This document shows, in pieces, positions 1 through 8,963 of a stretch of DNA of 64,000 bases. The position numbers were made by a program, and so were the translations under genes. A model generated the notes under the pieces. That model ran no database searches and was not told where the DNA came from. It was given only the letters and a program-made list of their open reading frames with translations. The stretch is from Desulfovermiculus halophilus DSM 18834 (GTDB taxonomy: Bacteria > Desulfobacterota > Desulfovibrionia > Desulfovibrionales > Desulfothermaceae). Location of the stretch: the NCBI RefSeq assembly GCF_000620765.1, contig NZ_JIAK01000013.1, positions 1-64,000 of the forward strand, read 5' to 3'. The number at the start of each line of letters is the position of its first letter. Positions within the stretch are counted from its first letter, which is position 1.

Positions 1-91
1 ACGCAATAAATGTAGTGACCATAAAATTAAGTGATTTTAAGACAACTCACCGTTTTGACTGACAGTCTTGTCGCCGCCCCCATAAACGTGG
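1..91. other. Window edge, no recognisable gene
   Basis: AT-rich sequence before the first repeat. I see no convincing coding frame, tRNA or terminator here. Confidence 0.5.
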
Positions 92-238
92 GTTATGAGT
101 TAATATTTATGAGAATCCAAATCGAAATCGGGATCGCTATCGAAATCGAAAGAATATGTCATTCCGTGCAGCAGGAACCCTCAGTTTATGGATATCGATC
201 CCGATCCCGATAGCGATTACGAAACCGAAGAAAGAAAA
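92..238. repeat. Dispersed repeat family B, copy B1 (partial)
   Basis: It begins with GTTATGAGTTAAT, followed by a run of words such as ATCGAAATCG and GGGATCGC, the shared block GCAGCAGGAACCCTCAG, and the roughly complementary ATCGATCCCGATCCCGATAG. Close copies lie at 1489-1730 and 23341-23694. B1 lacks the distal third seen in the other copies and is joined directly to family A element A1. The two ATCG-rich segments are roughly complementary, so the unit can fold back. No protein is supported. Confidence 0.85.
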
Positions 239-389
239 GGCTCTTCGACACAGAAAGCAGTGAGCTGCATGTGAGTGCCTGGAGGGGGCAGGGATCCCCC
301 TTTGGCGGGGCTTAGAAAATACCGGGCCGAAAGTGGGCACACAGAAGAGATGGCAAACTCCAAAAATCCACAGGCTACGTCGAAGAACC
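239..389. repeat. Fold-back family A, copy A1 (left arm deleted)
   Basis: It starts with the family A terminus GGCTCTTCGACACAGAAAG, then jumps to the central GTGAGTGCCTGGAGGGGGCA and continues through the complete right half to CGTCGAAGAACC. Compared with the full copy at 3063-3345, most of the left arm is missing. The remaining 138 bases before the next gene show nothing I can assign. Confidence 0.9.
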
Positions 390-527
390 TGTTTGGTGTT
401 GGCAGGCTGATCCGATGAAGGATGCAAGCGGGCCAAACTGCGGCTATCTCAGCCGCCCTGAGCCGCAGCCTGCACCATATTTTCGGGCTGGACTGGACAG
501 GGGAAAGGACATGGGCCAGAATCCGGC

Positions 528-1463
528 ATGGCCGAACGACAGCTCACAGTGCTGGGGACATCCAGTCAGGTCCCCACTTCACTTAGAAATCATGTTGGTT
601 TTTTCCTGCGTTGGGACAAGGAGGGTCTGCTCTTTGATCCCGGCGAGGGCACTCAGCGGCAAATGACCCTGTACGGGGTCAAGGCCCGGGATATCAGCGT
701 CATATGCCTCACCCACTTTCACGGCGATCACTGCCTTGGCCTGCCCGGCGTCATCCAGCGCCTGTCCCTGGAAAGGGTTCAGCACCCGGTAGCCTTGGTC
801 TACCCGGCCTCCGGCCGGCACTTTTTGCATCGCCTGTTAAAAGCGGCCATATTCCACAACAGGATAACCGTCCACGAGTACCCGGTCAGCCAATCCGGGA
901 CCATCATCTCCCGCCCCGGATTCGAGATCAGTGCCCTGCCTCTGGAGCACGGGGTCGATACCTGGGGGTACAGGCTGCAGGAGCCGGACTCCAGGACCCT
1001 GCTCCCAAACAAAATCCCTCAGGATGTGACCGGTTCCGCGCTGGGGCTTCTCAAACAGCAGGGCTTTGTTGACTCCCTGCGCGGACGGGTATTCCTGGAA
1101 GACGTCAGCGTGCTCAAGCCGGGTCAAAAGTTCGCCTTGGTCATGGATACCCGACCATGTGCAAACGCCGGGACCCTGGCCCAAGGAGCTGATCTGGTGG
1201 TGTGCGAGTCCACGTACCTGGACACGGAATTTCAGCAGGCGGCCACCTACAGGCATATGACCGCTGCCCAGGCCGGAGAGCTGGCAGCCCGGTCTGGTGT
1301 TCGGCACCTGGTCCTGGCTCACTACTCCCAGCGCTACCGATCCTTGGGCCCCTTTGCCGAACAGGCCGGCCGGCATCACCCGCAGACCCTCGCCGCCTGC
1401 GACGGCCAACGCATAGACCTGCCTGAACGCAAGCGGGCCCTTGGTCCTCAGTGCACAGAATAG
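528..1463 (+). CDS. rnz: Ribonuclease Z (tRNA 3' endonuclease)
   Basis: The 311-residue protein is a metallo-beta-lactamase-fold nuclease that cuts tRNA precursors at their 3' end so CCA can be added. The metal-binding THFHGDH motif is at His63, His65, Asp67 and His68. Later ligands are visible as LEHG near residue 139, VMDTR and LAHYSQRY. The N-terminus MAERQLTVLGTSS matches the usual family start, and the length is normal for the short bacterial form. The ATG has no strong Shine-Dalgarno. The gene stands alone on the plus strand and is followed by repeats. Confidence 0.93.
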   Translation: MAERQLTVLGTSSQVPTSLRNHVGFFLRWDKEGLLFDPGEGTQRQMTLYGVKARDISVICLTHFHGDHCLGLPGVIQRLSLERVQHPVALVYPASGRHFLHRLLKAAIFHNRITVHEYPVSQSGTIISRPGFEISALPLEHGVDTWGYRLQEPDSRTLLPNKIPQDVTGSALGLLKQQGFVDSLRGRVFLEDVSVLKPGQKFALVMDTRPCANAGTLAQGADLVVCESTYLDTEFQQAATYRHMTAAQAGELAARSGVRHLVLAHYSQRYRSLGPFAEQAGRHHPQTLAACDGQRIDLPERKRALGPQCTE

Positions 1464-1488
1464 ACAGCTACCTTTTTAGCATAAAAAA

Positions 1489-1730
1489 CTGTTATTAGTT
1501 AATAGTTGTGAGAATCCAAATCGAAATCGGGATCGCCATCGAAATCGAAACAATATGTCATTCGGTGCAGCAGGAACCCTCAGTTTATGGATATCGATCC
1601 CGATCCCGATAGCGATTACGAACCCGAAGAAAGGAAAGCACAACAATGGGTAACCACTTTCAATCGGTATCGAAATCGTTTGTACGCTCCGTTAGCGTGC
1701 CTAAGCCTTGGCAGGCATGTGGGTTTGTAA
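1489..1730. repeat. Dispersed repeat family B, copy B2 (longest uninterrupted copy)
   Basis: It opens with GTTATTAGTTAATAG and repeats the B1 sequence with few changes (ATCGAAATCGGGATCG, GCAGCAGGAACCCTCAG, ATCGATCCCGATCCCGAT). It then continues into a distal part absent from B1: CACAACAATGGGTAACCAC, a second ATCGAAATCG block and a GCAGGCATGT end. The same distal part is present in the copy at 23341-23694, which defines a unit of about 240 bp. It lies in the gap between the convergent rnz and aldo/keto reductase genes. Confidence 0.85.
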
Positions 1731-1737
1731 GTATAAG

Positions 1738-1765
1738 AAAACTCCACTTCTTGTGACCAAGAGCC
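1738..1765. repeat. Fold-back family A terminal remnant, A11
   Basis: AACTCCACTTCTTGTGACC followed by AAGAGCC matches one terminal arm of family A (compare AACTCCACTTCCTGTGTCG plus AAGAGCC at 46171-46197). Only this end remains, a few bases after repeat B2. Confidence 0.6.
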
Positions 1766-1778
1766 ATGAACGCTGGGG

Positions 1779-2924
1779 CTACTCCAGCGGCTCGCTCAGA
1801 ACCTGGTGCGCCTCAGCCAGCTTGGCGGCAATGGGGATGTCCTGAGGACACTTCTCTTCGCATTCCCCGCACTGGATGCAGTTGTCCGCCCGTTCGGCAT
1901 CGTTGGTGGACATGGTGTACATCAAATGGCTCCAACGCGTGTCCTGGAACATAGAGCGGGCATTGTAGATGGAAAAGATGCGCGGGATGTTCACCCCATT
2001 GGGACATGGCAGGCAGTAGCCGCAGCCGGTGCAGTCCACGTGCATTCGTTCCTGGTACATCTGACGGACCCGGTCCACGGTCTCCAGCTCATCCCGACTC
2101 AGGGAATGAGGGCGGGCGTCATTCGCCGTCCGGCAGTTCTCCTCCACCTGCTCCAGGCTGCTCATCCCGCTTAACAGCACAGAGACCTGCGGATGATCCC
2201 AGACCCAGCGCAAGGCCCACTCCGCTGCTGAACGCTGGATTCCGCTCTGTTCCCATGCAGCCTGAATATCCTCCGGCAGTTCTCCGGCCAGGCTTCCGCC
2301 CCGCAGAGGCTCCATAATCACCACACCGAGCTTTTTCTCCCCGGCATACTCCAGGCCGGCTTTGCCGGCCTGGACCTCCTGATCCATAAAGTTGTACTGG
2401 ATCTGGCAAAAGTCCCAGTCATATGCATCTACCACCCGGACAAAATGATCGTATTCGTCGTGGAAGGAAAACCCGGCATATCTGATCTGCCCCTGCTGCA
2501 CAGCCCGGTCCAGGAACTCCAGCACTCCACAGTCCAACAGCCGCTCCCACCACTCTTTTTTGATGTTGTGCAGCAGGTAGCAGTCGATCCGGTCCGTCTG
2601 CAACCGCTCGAGCTGCTCCTGCAGATAGCGCTCGCAATCTCCGGGCTCCTGGATCAGCCATGAAGGGAGCTTGGTGGCCAGAAACACACGTTCCCGGTAT
2701 CCATCCTGAAGGGCCCGGCCCACAAACGGCTCGCTCTGACCCCGGTGATAAGGATAGGCCGTATCCACATAGTTCACGCCCAGATCAACGGCCCGCCTGA
2801 GCATGCGGGTGGCCTGGTTCTCGTCGATTCGATCCTCCTGTCCGTTGACCACGGGCAGACGCATGCATCCGAATCCGAGAGCTGAGACCCGCTCTCCGGT
2901 CTGGCCGAAACCTCGATAACGCAT
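1779..2924 (-). CDS. Aldo/keto reductase with C-terminal 4Fe-4S domain
   Basis: The 381-residue protein has an N-terminal aldo/keto reductase barrel with the catalytic tetrad visible as Asp54, Tyr57 or Tyr59, Lys85 (ATKLP) and His119 (LLHN). A C-terminal ferredoxin-like part has Cys298, 301, 304 and 307 (CTGCGYCLPCPNG) and Cys349, 352, 355 and 359 (CIQCGECEEKCP), enough for two 4Fe-4S clusters. This architecture is common in anaerobes; the substrate is unknown. The start is ATG after AAGGATG. It is probably an electron-transfer-linked NAD(P)H oxidoreductase of the cytoplasm. Confidence 0.92.
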   Translation of the reverse strand: MRYRGFGQTGERVSALGFGCMRLPVVNGQEDRIDENQATRMLRRAVDLGVNYVDTAYPYHRGQSEPFVGRALQDGYRERVFLATKLPSWLIQEPGDCERYLQEQLERLQTDRIDCYLLHNIKKEWWERLLDCGVLEFLDRAVQQGQIRYAGFSFHDEYDHFVRVVDAYDWDFCQIQYNFMDQEVQAGKAGLEYAGEKKLGVVIMEPLRGGSLAGELPEDIQAAWEQSGIQRSAAEWALRWVWDHPQVSVLLSGMSSLEQVEENCRTANDARPHSLSRDELETVDRVRQMYQERMHVDCTGCGYCLPCPNGVNIPRIFSIYNARSMFQDTRWSHLMYTMSTNDAERADNCIQCGECEEKCPQDIPIAAKLAEAHQVLSEPLE

Positions 2925-3009
2925 GGTTCACATCCTTTTTTGGAAAATACTGGGTGCAGTTCTGATCACTACAACCTAACTTTGATTGTTTACGTTCAGC
3001 CCTCTTGCC

Positions 3010-3038
3010 GTCATCCCGGACCTGATCCAGGATCCAGT
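3010..3038. repeat. Dispersed short repeat G, copy G1
   Basis: GTCATCCCGGACCTGATCCA runs on into GGATCCAG. It resembles the widespread proteobacterial GTCATCCCGGA...GGATCC interspersed repeat. A diverged relative lies at 46203-46275. Both copies stand beside a family A element. Confidence 0.55.
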
Positions 3039-3062
3039 TCTTTGCCTCCCCAAGAAAGAAGG

Positions 3063-3345
3063 GGCTCTTCGACACAGAAAGTGGAATTGCATACATAAGA
3101 GTTTGCCGTCTCTTCTGTGTGCCGTGAGCGGCAGGCCCGCACATTTTCTTGGTTCCGCCAAAAGGGGGAAACCAGGCACTCACATGCATGATATGCTCAG
3201 TCCATCTGAAGGCAATGTCCATCATGTGAGTGCCTGGAGGGGGCAGGGATCCCCCCTTTGGCGGGGCTTAGAAAATACCGGGCCGAAAGTGGGCACACAG
3301 AAGAGATGGCAAACTCCAAAAATCCACAGGCTAGGTCGAAGAACC
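3063..3345. mobile_element. Fold-back element family A, full copy A2
   Basis: This 283-bp sequence is an imperfect palindrome along almost its whole length. The left arm begins GGCTCTTCGACACAGAAAG and runs through GAGTTTGCCGTCTCTTCTGT, GCCCGCACATTTTCTTGG and CCAGGCACTCACATG. The right arm returns CATGTGAGTGCCTGG, CTTAGAAAATACCGGGC, ACAGAAGAGATGGCAAACTC and GTCGAAGAACC. It has no ORF of its own, so it looks like a non-autonomous MITE-like element. It lies upstream of the aldo/keto reductase and downstream of the ATP-grasp gene, both on the minus strand. Confidence 0.9.
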
Positions 3346-3376
3346 AAAAAAGGGTACCCTGGATTGCAAATTGGCC

Positions 3377-4228
3377 TTAGCTCCCAAAGTCCCTGGGAGG
3401 AAGCGGGATGTCGTGCTCCAGCAGCCAGTCCCGGACCGACTTCTTCAGCTTGTGATGATAGGCCTCCAACCCGCCCAGTCCATGCACGGCAAAAAAGTAA
3501 TTGATCTCCAGAAGCAGAGGCTGTGGTCTTTTCCCGGGGCTCCGGGAGAAGAGGACGTCCACACCGGCAAGGTTGATCCCGGTCCCCGCGCAGAGTTCAC
3601 GGACCAGCTCCTCCCCCCGGGCCTTGAGTTTCGGGTCAGAAGTGTGATCCACCCGTCCCCCCTGGGCCAGGTTATGAACCACCTTGTCCTTGTCCCCCTG
3701 TACCCGCCAGTAGCTGTACAGCCGGGTGTGCATAACCACCACCCGCAGTGTGCGCTGGTCGGTGGGCACCAGGTCCTGGACCACAAACCCGGAGATCCCG
3801 CTGCTTTCCATGCCTTCAAAGACCGAGAGTATGCTGCTGACCTGATCCGGACTGTGCACAACATAGACCAGCCGGCCCTCTCCTCCTGCGGAATGCTTGA
3901 CGATCACCGGGTAATCAATCGTTTGCCAGTACTGATCCGGGCACTCGGCCAGGGACGCAAAACACGCCGAGCCGGGATGGGGCAGGTCCAACTCCTGGAA
4001 CAGATGGATATCTCCAATTTTGCCCGGATACGCGTAGCGGCAGGCATAGTTGGGGAAAACCCGCCCGCAGGTCGTAACCGCCAAGCCATGCAGCCCTGGC
4101 ATCCGCCCCGGAGGCAAGAGCACTGCCCAGGCCCGGGTCATGAGCCTACGGTCCGTGTCGTCCAGCTCCCGGGACGCACACAGCCGGAATCTGTGCCCGT
4201 AAAAATAGGGGTGGTAAGAAAGGACCAT
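3377..4228 (-). CDS. ATP-grasp family protein, function unknown
   Basis: From the ATG at 4228 the product is 283 residues; the frame stays open upstream to a TTG at 4270, and neither start has a clear Shine-Dalgarno. Features of the RimK/glutathione-synthetase type ATP-grasp fold are visible: DYPVIVKHSAGGEG for the lysine and glycine-rich loop, GFVVQDLVP, and a C-terminal AGVDVLF followed by LLEINYFFAVHG for the metal-binding acid and Asn. Such enzymes join a carboxylate to an amine using ATP. Nothing in the neighbourhood identifies the substrate. It could also be an amino-acid ligase. Confidence 0.8.
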   Translation of the reverse strand: MVLSYHPYFYGHRFRLCASRELDDTDRRLMTRAWAVLLPPGRMPGLHGLAVTTCGRVFPNYACRYAYPGKIGDIHLFQELDLPHPGSACFASLAECPDQYWQTIDYPVIVKHSAGGEGRLVYVVHSPDQVSSILSVFEGMESSGISGFVVQDLVPTDQRTLRVVVMHTRLYSYWRVQGDKDKVVHNLAQGGRVDHTSDPKLKARGEELVRELCAGTGINLAGVDVLFSRSPGKRPQPLLLEINYFFAVHGLGGLEAYHHKLKKSVRDWLLEHDIPLPPRDFGS

Positions 4229-4370
4229 TGCCCGAACTCGTACCAACAAATCCGGTATCCGGCAAGCCAAGCTGGCACACGTTGGACAAGGCGCATTCCT
4301 CTGCCGTCATGGCCTGGGCAGACAACCAATCAACTGCCAAGACCCAAGGCCGTACCCGGGCCCCAACAGG

Positions 4371-4401
4371 AAAGCCCCCGGCGGGGTTCGCCGGGGGCTT
4401 T
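4371..4401 (-). terminator. Rho-independent-like hairpin after dctP
   Basis: AAAGCCCCCGGCG and CGCCGGGGGCTTT form a perfect 13-bp stem with a 5-base loop, 33 bases after the dctP stop on the minus strand. A short T-rich stretch follows in that direction. It marks the end of the long minus-strand run of the decarboxylase and TRAP genes. Confidence 0.85.
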
Positions 4402-4433
4402 CAAGCAGTCCCATACATAGGGTGTGGATCGTC

Positions 4434-5420
4434 TTATTCAGCCAGATCCAGGGCCGTCTGGATGCGCTGCTCGCCGATCACATCATAGAACTCCGGATAG
4501 ATCTCCATCATCTTTTCTTTCCATGCCTTGCGTTCTTCCTGGGTCATTTCATGGACCTCAACGCTTCCGGAGGCCTTGATCTTTTCCAGGTATTCCATGT
4601 TCATGGCCGCGGCCTTTTCATTGGTGTACTCAGTGGCATCCTGAACGCACTTCTGCAGGGTTGCCTTCAGGTCTTCGGGCAGCTTGTTCCAGAAGATCTG
4701 GTTGGTGACCAGCATGTACCCCAGATAGCCATGATTGCTCAGGGTCATATAGTTCTGCACTTCGTGGAACTTCTTGGTATAGGTGTTGGACAGGGTATTT
4801 TCCTGGCCGTCAACAACCCCCTGCTGCAAAGCGCTGTACACTTCGGAGAAGGGCAATACCTGCGGGCTGGCCCCGACTGCCTTGAACTGCTCCTCGAGCA
4901 CCTTGGAGGACATGATCCGAAATTTCTGCCCCTTGGCATCCTCGGGCATGATCAGGGGATGGCTGTCCAGGGTCAACTGCTTGAAACCGTTGTCCCAGTA
5001 ATCCAATCCGACCAGACCGCGGGCCTTGACCAGCTCCAAAAGCTCCTGGCCCACATCGCTTTCCATGAACTTGTACAGATGCTCCCTGCCGTTGAACAGA
5101 AAGGGAAGATCAAAGATCTGCAGCTCAGGGACAAAACCAGTGAACTTGGAGAAACTGGGGGCCGCCATTTGAATGGCGTTCATCTTCAGGGCCTCGATGG
5201 CTTCCCGGTCATTGTACAAGGCGGCATTGGGGTAGACCTGGACCTCAACCTTGCCGTCTGTCCTTTCCTCGACAATCTTTTTGAAATACTTTGCACCCTG
5301 CCCTTTGGGGGTGTCCTCAGCCACCACATGGGAAAACTTGATGGTGTAGGTCTGTGCCCAGCCTGTACCGGCAATGCAAAATACCGCCAACAAAGCACAC
5401 AATGCTACTTTGCGTCCCAT
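4434..5420 (-). CDS. dctP: TRAP transporter substrate-binding protein DctP
   Basis: This 328-residue periplasmic solute receptor belongs to the DctP/TeaA family and hands its ligand to the DctQM membrane pair. A signal peptide is visible at residues 1-22 (basic MGRK, a hydrophobic core, then GWAQ). The mature part begins TYTIKFSHVVAEDTPKGQGA, typical for the family, and contains the conserved PFLF and GLDYWDNGFKQ segments. The ATG follows GAGGAGGTCAGT. It is the last gene of dctQ-dctM-dctP. The ligand is probably a carboxylate, judged from the adjacent decarboxylase. Confidence 0.93.
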   Translation of the reverse strand: MGRKVALCALLAVFCIAGTGWAQTYTIKFSHVVAEDTPKGQGAKYFKKIVEERTDGKVEVQVYPNAALYNDREAIEALKMNAIQMAAPSFSKFTGFVPELQIFDLPFLFNGREHLYKFMESDVGQELLELVKARGLVGLDYWDNGFKQLTLDSHPLIMPEDAKGQKFRIMSSKVLEEQFKAVGASPQVLPFSEVYSALQQGVVDGQENTLSNTYTKKFHEVQNYMTLSNHGYLGYMLVTNQIFWNKLPEDLKATLQKCVQDATEYTNEKAAAMNMEYLEKIKASGSVEVHEMTQEERKAWKEKMMEIYPEFYDVIGEQRIQTALDLAE

Positions 5421-5533
5421 ACTGACCTCCTCGTTGGTGTTGTGTCAACTTTATGAACATACGAGACACGCCATTTTCCGTCTAATGATTTACTTTTGCA
5501 TACTAGCCAAAGACATCATTTGAAGCAACCGTC

Positions 5534-6817
5534 TTATCCACCATAGATCATATTCGGAATAAAAAGCGATATCTGAGGAATATATGTAATGATCGCCAAT
5601 CCGGCCAGCAGGGCGAAGAACCAGGGCATTGAGGCCCGGATGGTCTCCTGTAGGGTCAGTCCGGATATCCCGCTGGCCACAAAGAGGTTCAGGCCCACCG
5701 GCGGGGTGAGCATCCCGATTTCCATGTTCACGGTAATGATCACTCCCAGATGAATGGGATCCACCCCCAGCTGGACAGCAATGGGAAAGATCAATGGAGC
5801 CAGGATCATGATCAGGCTGGAGGGCTCCATGAAGTTTCCGGCCAGAAGCAGAAGCAGATTGAGCAGAATGAGGAACATGTACACGTTGAGGTTGAGGCTG
5901 ATGATCCAGTTCGCCAGGTCCTGGGGCATCTGCTCAGTGGTCAGCAGATGGGCGAAGATCATGGCGTTGGCGATAATGAACATGATCATGGCCGCCGTCG
6001 CCGCCGAGGTTTTGATTACTTCCGGTATCTGGGACCAGGACAGATCGCGGTAGATGAACTTAACGGCGAAAAAGGCGTAGACAGCCGAAACAGCCGCTGC
6101 TTCCGTGGGGGTAAAAATCCCGCCGTATATGCCGCCGATAACGATGACAATGACGAAAAGCCCCCAGGAGGCGTCTTTGAAAGAATCCCAGATCTCCTTC
6201 CATGAAGCCATGGGCTGTCGCTTGTGCCCGCCCCGCCTGGCCGCGATATAGGTCACCAGCATGAGCAGGCCGCCCAGGAAGAAGGCGGGGATGACCCCGG
6301 CCATGAACAGCTTGCCGATGGACTGGTCCACGGTTACCCCGTAGACGATGAGGATGATGGACGGCGGCATGATGATGCCCAAGGAGCCGGAGGAGACGAT
6401 GGAGCCCACGGAAAACGCCGAGCTGTAGCCGTCCTCCTTTATCGCCCCCATCATGATCGAGCCGATTGCTGCCACTGTCGCCGGAGAAGACCCGCTTACC
6501 GCGGCGAATATGACGCAGGCGAAAATAGCAGACATGGGCAGCCCGCCGGGCAGATGCCCGACCAGGGCCCGGGCGAAACGGATGATGCGCTGCGCTGCCC
6601 CGCCCTGAGAGAGGAAGTTGCCCATCAGCACAAACAATGGGATGGCCATCAGAGCAAACTTGTCCAGGGAGATGAAGAGCTTCTGGGCTATGAGCAGGGT
6701 TGGTTCATGGGTGAACAGAAGAATGGCCACCGATGTGGACAGACCCAGGGCCACGGCGATCGGCACCCCGGCCACCAACAACAAGAACAAGAGTCCGAAC
6801 AGGGTTATGGCTGTCAT
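5534..6817 (-). CDS. dctM: TRAP transporter large permease DctM
   Basis: The 427-residue, highly hydrophobic protein has about a dozen membrane segments and is the Na+-coupled transport subunit of a TRAP system. The family sequence FIKLFMAG-like region appears here as GKLFMAGVIPAFFLGG, and a second conserved block is LTPPVGLNLFV near the C-terminus. The ATG overlaps the dctQ stop (TGATG) and is preceded by AAGGAGG, so translation is coupled. A gap of 113 bases separates it from dctP. Length is normal. Confidence 0.93.
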   Translation of the reverse strand: MTAITLFGLLFLLLVAGVPIAVALGLSTSVAILLFTHEPTLLIAQKLFISLDKFALMAIPLFVLMGNFLSQGGAAQRIIRFARALVGHLPGGLPMSAIFACVIFAAVSGSSPATVAAIGSIMMGAIKEDGYSSAFSVGSIVSSGSLGIIMPPSIILIVYGVTVDQSIGKLFMAGVIPAFFLGGLLMLVTYIAARRGGHKRQPMASWKEIWDSFKDASWGLFVIVIVIGGIYGGIFTPTEAAAVSAVYAFFAVKFIYRDLSWSQIPEVIKTSAATAAMIMFIIANAMIFAHLLTTEQMPQDLANWIISLNLNVYMFLILLNLLLLLAGNFMEPSSLIMILAPLIFPIAVQLGVDPIHLGVIITVNMEIGMLTPPVGLNLFVASGISGLTLQETIRASMPWFFALLAGLAIITYIPQISLFIPNMIYGG

Positions 6818-7344
6818 CAGGCAGCCTCCTTCATCACGGCATCGTAGGTGAAGTCACTGGTTGGAATGGTCAATACAATATACAGCTTGCGCAACAGCTG
6901 ATACACGGCTATGGCCATTGATATGGGCACGCAGAGATAGATGGTCCAAAACGGTATGCGCAAGTCGATATCGATCTGCTGCAGATTGATGCTGAAATGA
7001 ATAAACTGCATTCCCCACCAGGTGAGGACAGACAAGAAGACGATCATGATGATCAGATTGATGGTCAGCATCCATTTGGCCAGCTTGGCCGGTAGGTTCT
7101 GAATGACCACGGTCACCCCGATGTGCATGCCGATCTTGAACCCGTAGGCCGCTCCAAACAGGGCGGACCAGATAAACAGGTACGCGGTGAGCACCGCAGC
7201 CCAGGGAACCGACATTCCGAAGAGGTAACGCAAAACCACGTTCATGAACGCCGTTACAGTGGCCACGGTCATGCAGACAGTCATGACCGTGGTACTAAAG
7301 GCGTTGATCGCCCAGTCCAATCGCTGCATGAAATTTCCCGGCAT
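6817..7344 (-). CDS. dctQ: TRAP transporter small permease DctQ
   Basis: The start chosen is the ATG at 7344 (MPGNFMQRLD), which follows GAAGGTGGTGAAGGT. The longer frame to 7383 lacks a ribosome site. The 175-residue product has four hydrophobic segments, as expected of the small subunit that couples DctP to DctM. A conserved PW pair appears in GMSVPWAAVL. It overlaps the start of dctM and lies about 120 bases after the decarboxylase beta-subunit gene, on the same strand. Confidence 0.9.
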   Translation of the reverse strand: MPGNFMQRLDWAINAFSTTVMTVCMTVATVTAFMNVVLRYLFGMSVPWAAVLTAYLFIWSALFGAAYGFKIGMHIGVTVVIQNLPAKLAKWMLTINLIIMIVFLSVLTWWGMQFIHFSINLQQIDIDLRIPFWTIYLCVPISMAIAVYQLLRKLYIVLTIPTSDFTYDAVMKEAA

Positions 7345-7466
7345 ACCTTCACCACCTTCTTTATATTGCCCGTTGGTAACCATTCAGCCCCTCACCTGAG
7401 CACAAAAATCCCCTGGCCCGCGAGCGGCCACAGCTCTCGGCATCATGGGATAACCAGCATTTCGGG

Positions 7467-8627
7467 TTATGAGCCGAAGACCGAAAGCATGATCCCAGCG
7501 GCCACAGCAGAGCCTATGACTCCGGCCACGTTGGGGCCCATGGCATGCATGAGCAGGAAGTTGTCCGGCCGTTCCTTGGCCCCCACCACCTGGGAAACCC
7601 GGGCGGCCATGGGCACAGCCGAGACCCCGGCCGAACCTATCAGGGGATTGATCTTGCGTTTGGACAGGGCATTCATCAGCTTGGCCAGCAGGACCCCGCT
7701 CCCGGTGCCCACGGCAAAGGCCAAAATGCCCAGGATCATGATCCCCAGGGTCTTGAAGTTCAAAAAAGCCTCAGCTGAAGCGGAGGCCCCGACGGTAATC
7801 CCCAGAAAGATGGTCACGATATTGATCAGTGCGTTCTGGGAGGTATCGGCCAAACGGCCGGTCACGCCGCATTCCCGGAACAGATTGCCCAGCATGAGCA
7901 TGCTCACAAGGGGGGCTGCGGCCGGCAAGAGCAGAAGGACCACAATTGTGGACATTATTGGGAAGATGATCCGCTCCCGCCTGGAGACCTCGCGCATCTG
8001 CTCCATGACGATCTGCCGCTCCTGCTTGGTGGTCAGAAGCTTCATGATCGGGGGCTGAATGATGGGCACCAGGGCCATATAGGAGTATGCGGCTACAGCC
8101 GTGGCCGCCAGCATGTGCGGAGCCAGCATGGAGGTCAGATATATCGTGGTCGGTCCGTCCGCTCCCCCGATTATCCCGATGCTGGCCGCCTCCGGAAAGG
8201 TGTAGCCCAAAAAGATGGCCCCGAAGAATGTGGTAAAGATACCGAACTGGGCTGCCGCCCCCAGAAGGATGCTCCGCGGGTCGGCGAGCAACGGTCCGAA
8301 ATCGGTCATTGTGCCCACGCCCATGAAGATGAGCGGGGGAAAGATCCCCAGTTCATCCCCTTGGAACAGGTAGTACAGCAACCCCCCGATCTTGTCCGTA
8401 TGGATGCTGTGCTGGCCGATTTCCAGGACCGGAGGTTCCATCAGCCCGGTCAAGGGCAGATTGATGAGCAGCATGCCGAACCCGATGGGGACCAGAAGCA
8501 GCGGCTCGTACTTCTTGGCAATACCCAGATACAATAGAGTCAGGGCAATACAGACCATGACCAGATGGCCGAAGGTCATATGCAAAATGCCCATGGAATT
8601 GAGAAAAAGAAGAGTTTTTTCCAGCAT
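7467..8627 (-). CDS. mmdB: Na+-translocating decarboxylase, beta subunit (OadB/MmdB family)
   Basis: This membrane subunit decarboxylates the carboxybiotin carrier and pumps Na+ outward. The 386-residue protein carries the family signature [13 protein letters not shown] in a re-entrant region, plus multiple membrane helices and the C-terminal [16 protein letters not shown]. The ATG at 8627 is preferred; a GTG at 8630 directly precedes it. It is the fourth gene of mmdA, gamma subunit, biotin carrier, beta subunit. I infer methylmalonyl-CoA from the MmdA partner; oxaloacetate or glutaconyl-CoA systems use homologous beta subunits. Confidence 0.92.
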   Translation of the reverse strand: MLEKTLLFLNSMGILHMTFGHLVMVCIALTLLYLGIAKKYEPLLLVPIGFGMLLINLPLTGLMEPPVLEIGQHSIHTDKIGGLLYYLFQGDELGIFPPLIFMGVGTMTDFGPLLADPRSILLGAAAQFGIFTTFFGAIFLGYTFPEAASIGIIGGADGPTTIYLTSMLAPHMLAATAVAAYSYMALVPIIQPPIMKLLTTKQERQIVMEQMREVSRRERIIFPIMSTIVVLLLLPAAAPLVSMLMLGNLFRECGVTGRLADTSQNALINIVTIFLGITVGASASAEAFLNFKTLGIMILGILAFAVGTGSGVLLAKLMNALSKRKINPLIGSAGVSAVPMAARVSQVVGAKERPDNFLLMHAMGPNVAGVIGSAVAAGIMLSVFGS

Positions 8628-8702
8628 CACAATCTCGTTGGTAGGTGCATACGCACACGGTTACAAACCAAGGTCCTGGCCTCAATCCATCCGGCTGCAG
8701 AA

Positions 8703-8948
8703 TCAATCGATGACTGCGAGCACCTCTCCGGAATGGACAAATGAATCCTCAGTGGTTCGAACTTCAATCACCACTCCCGGCCGGGGAGCATGCAGATGGG
8801 TCTCCATCTTCATCGCCTCAATGCTTATCATGATCTCTCCTTCGCGCACCGACTTTCCGACATGGACATGCAGGGCTGTTATCCGTCCGTTCATCGGGGC
8901 CTGTATCTCCTGCGCTTCATGCTCGAAGGGGGCGTGACCGCCATCCAT
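8703..8948 (-). CDS. mmdC: Biotin carboxyl carrier protein of Na+-pumping decarboxylase
   Basis: The 81-residue protein is little more than a biotinyl domain. The biotin-attachment motif EAMKMET puts the acceptor at Lys47, flanked by IQAPMNGRI and PRPGVV. Many relatives carry a long Ala/Pro linker before this domain; here only about 15 residues precede it. It should shuttle the carboxyl group from MmdA to the beta subunit. It lies 15 bases after the gamma-subunit gene, so they form one operon. Confidence 0.92.
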   Translation of the reverse strand: MDGGHAPFEHEAQEIQAPMNGRITALHVHVGKSVREGEIMISIEAMKMETHLHAPRPGVVIEVRTTEDSFVHSGEVLAVID

Positions 8949-8963
8949 CCGACAGCCCCGTGA

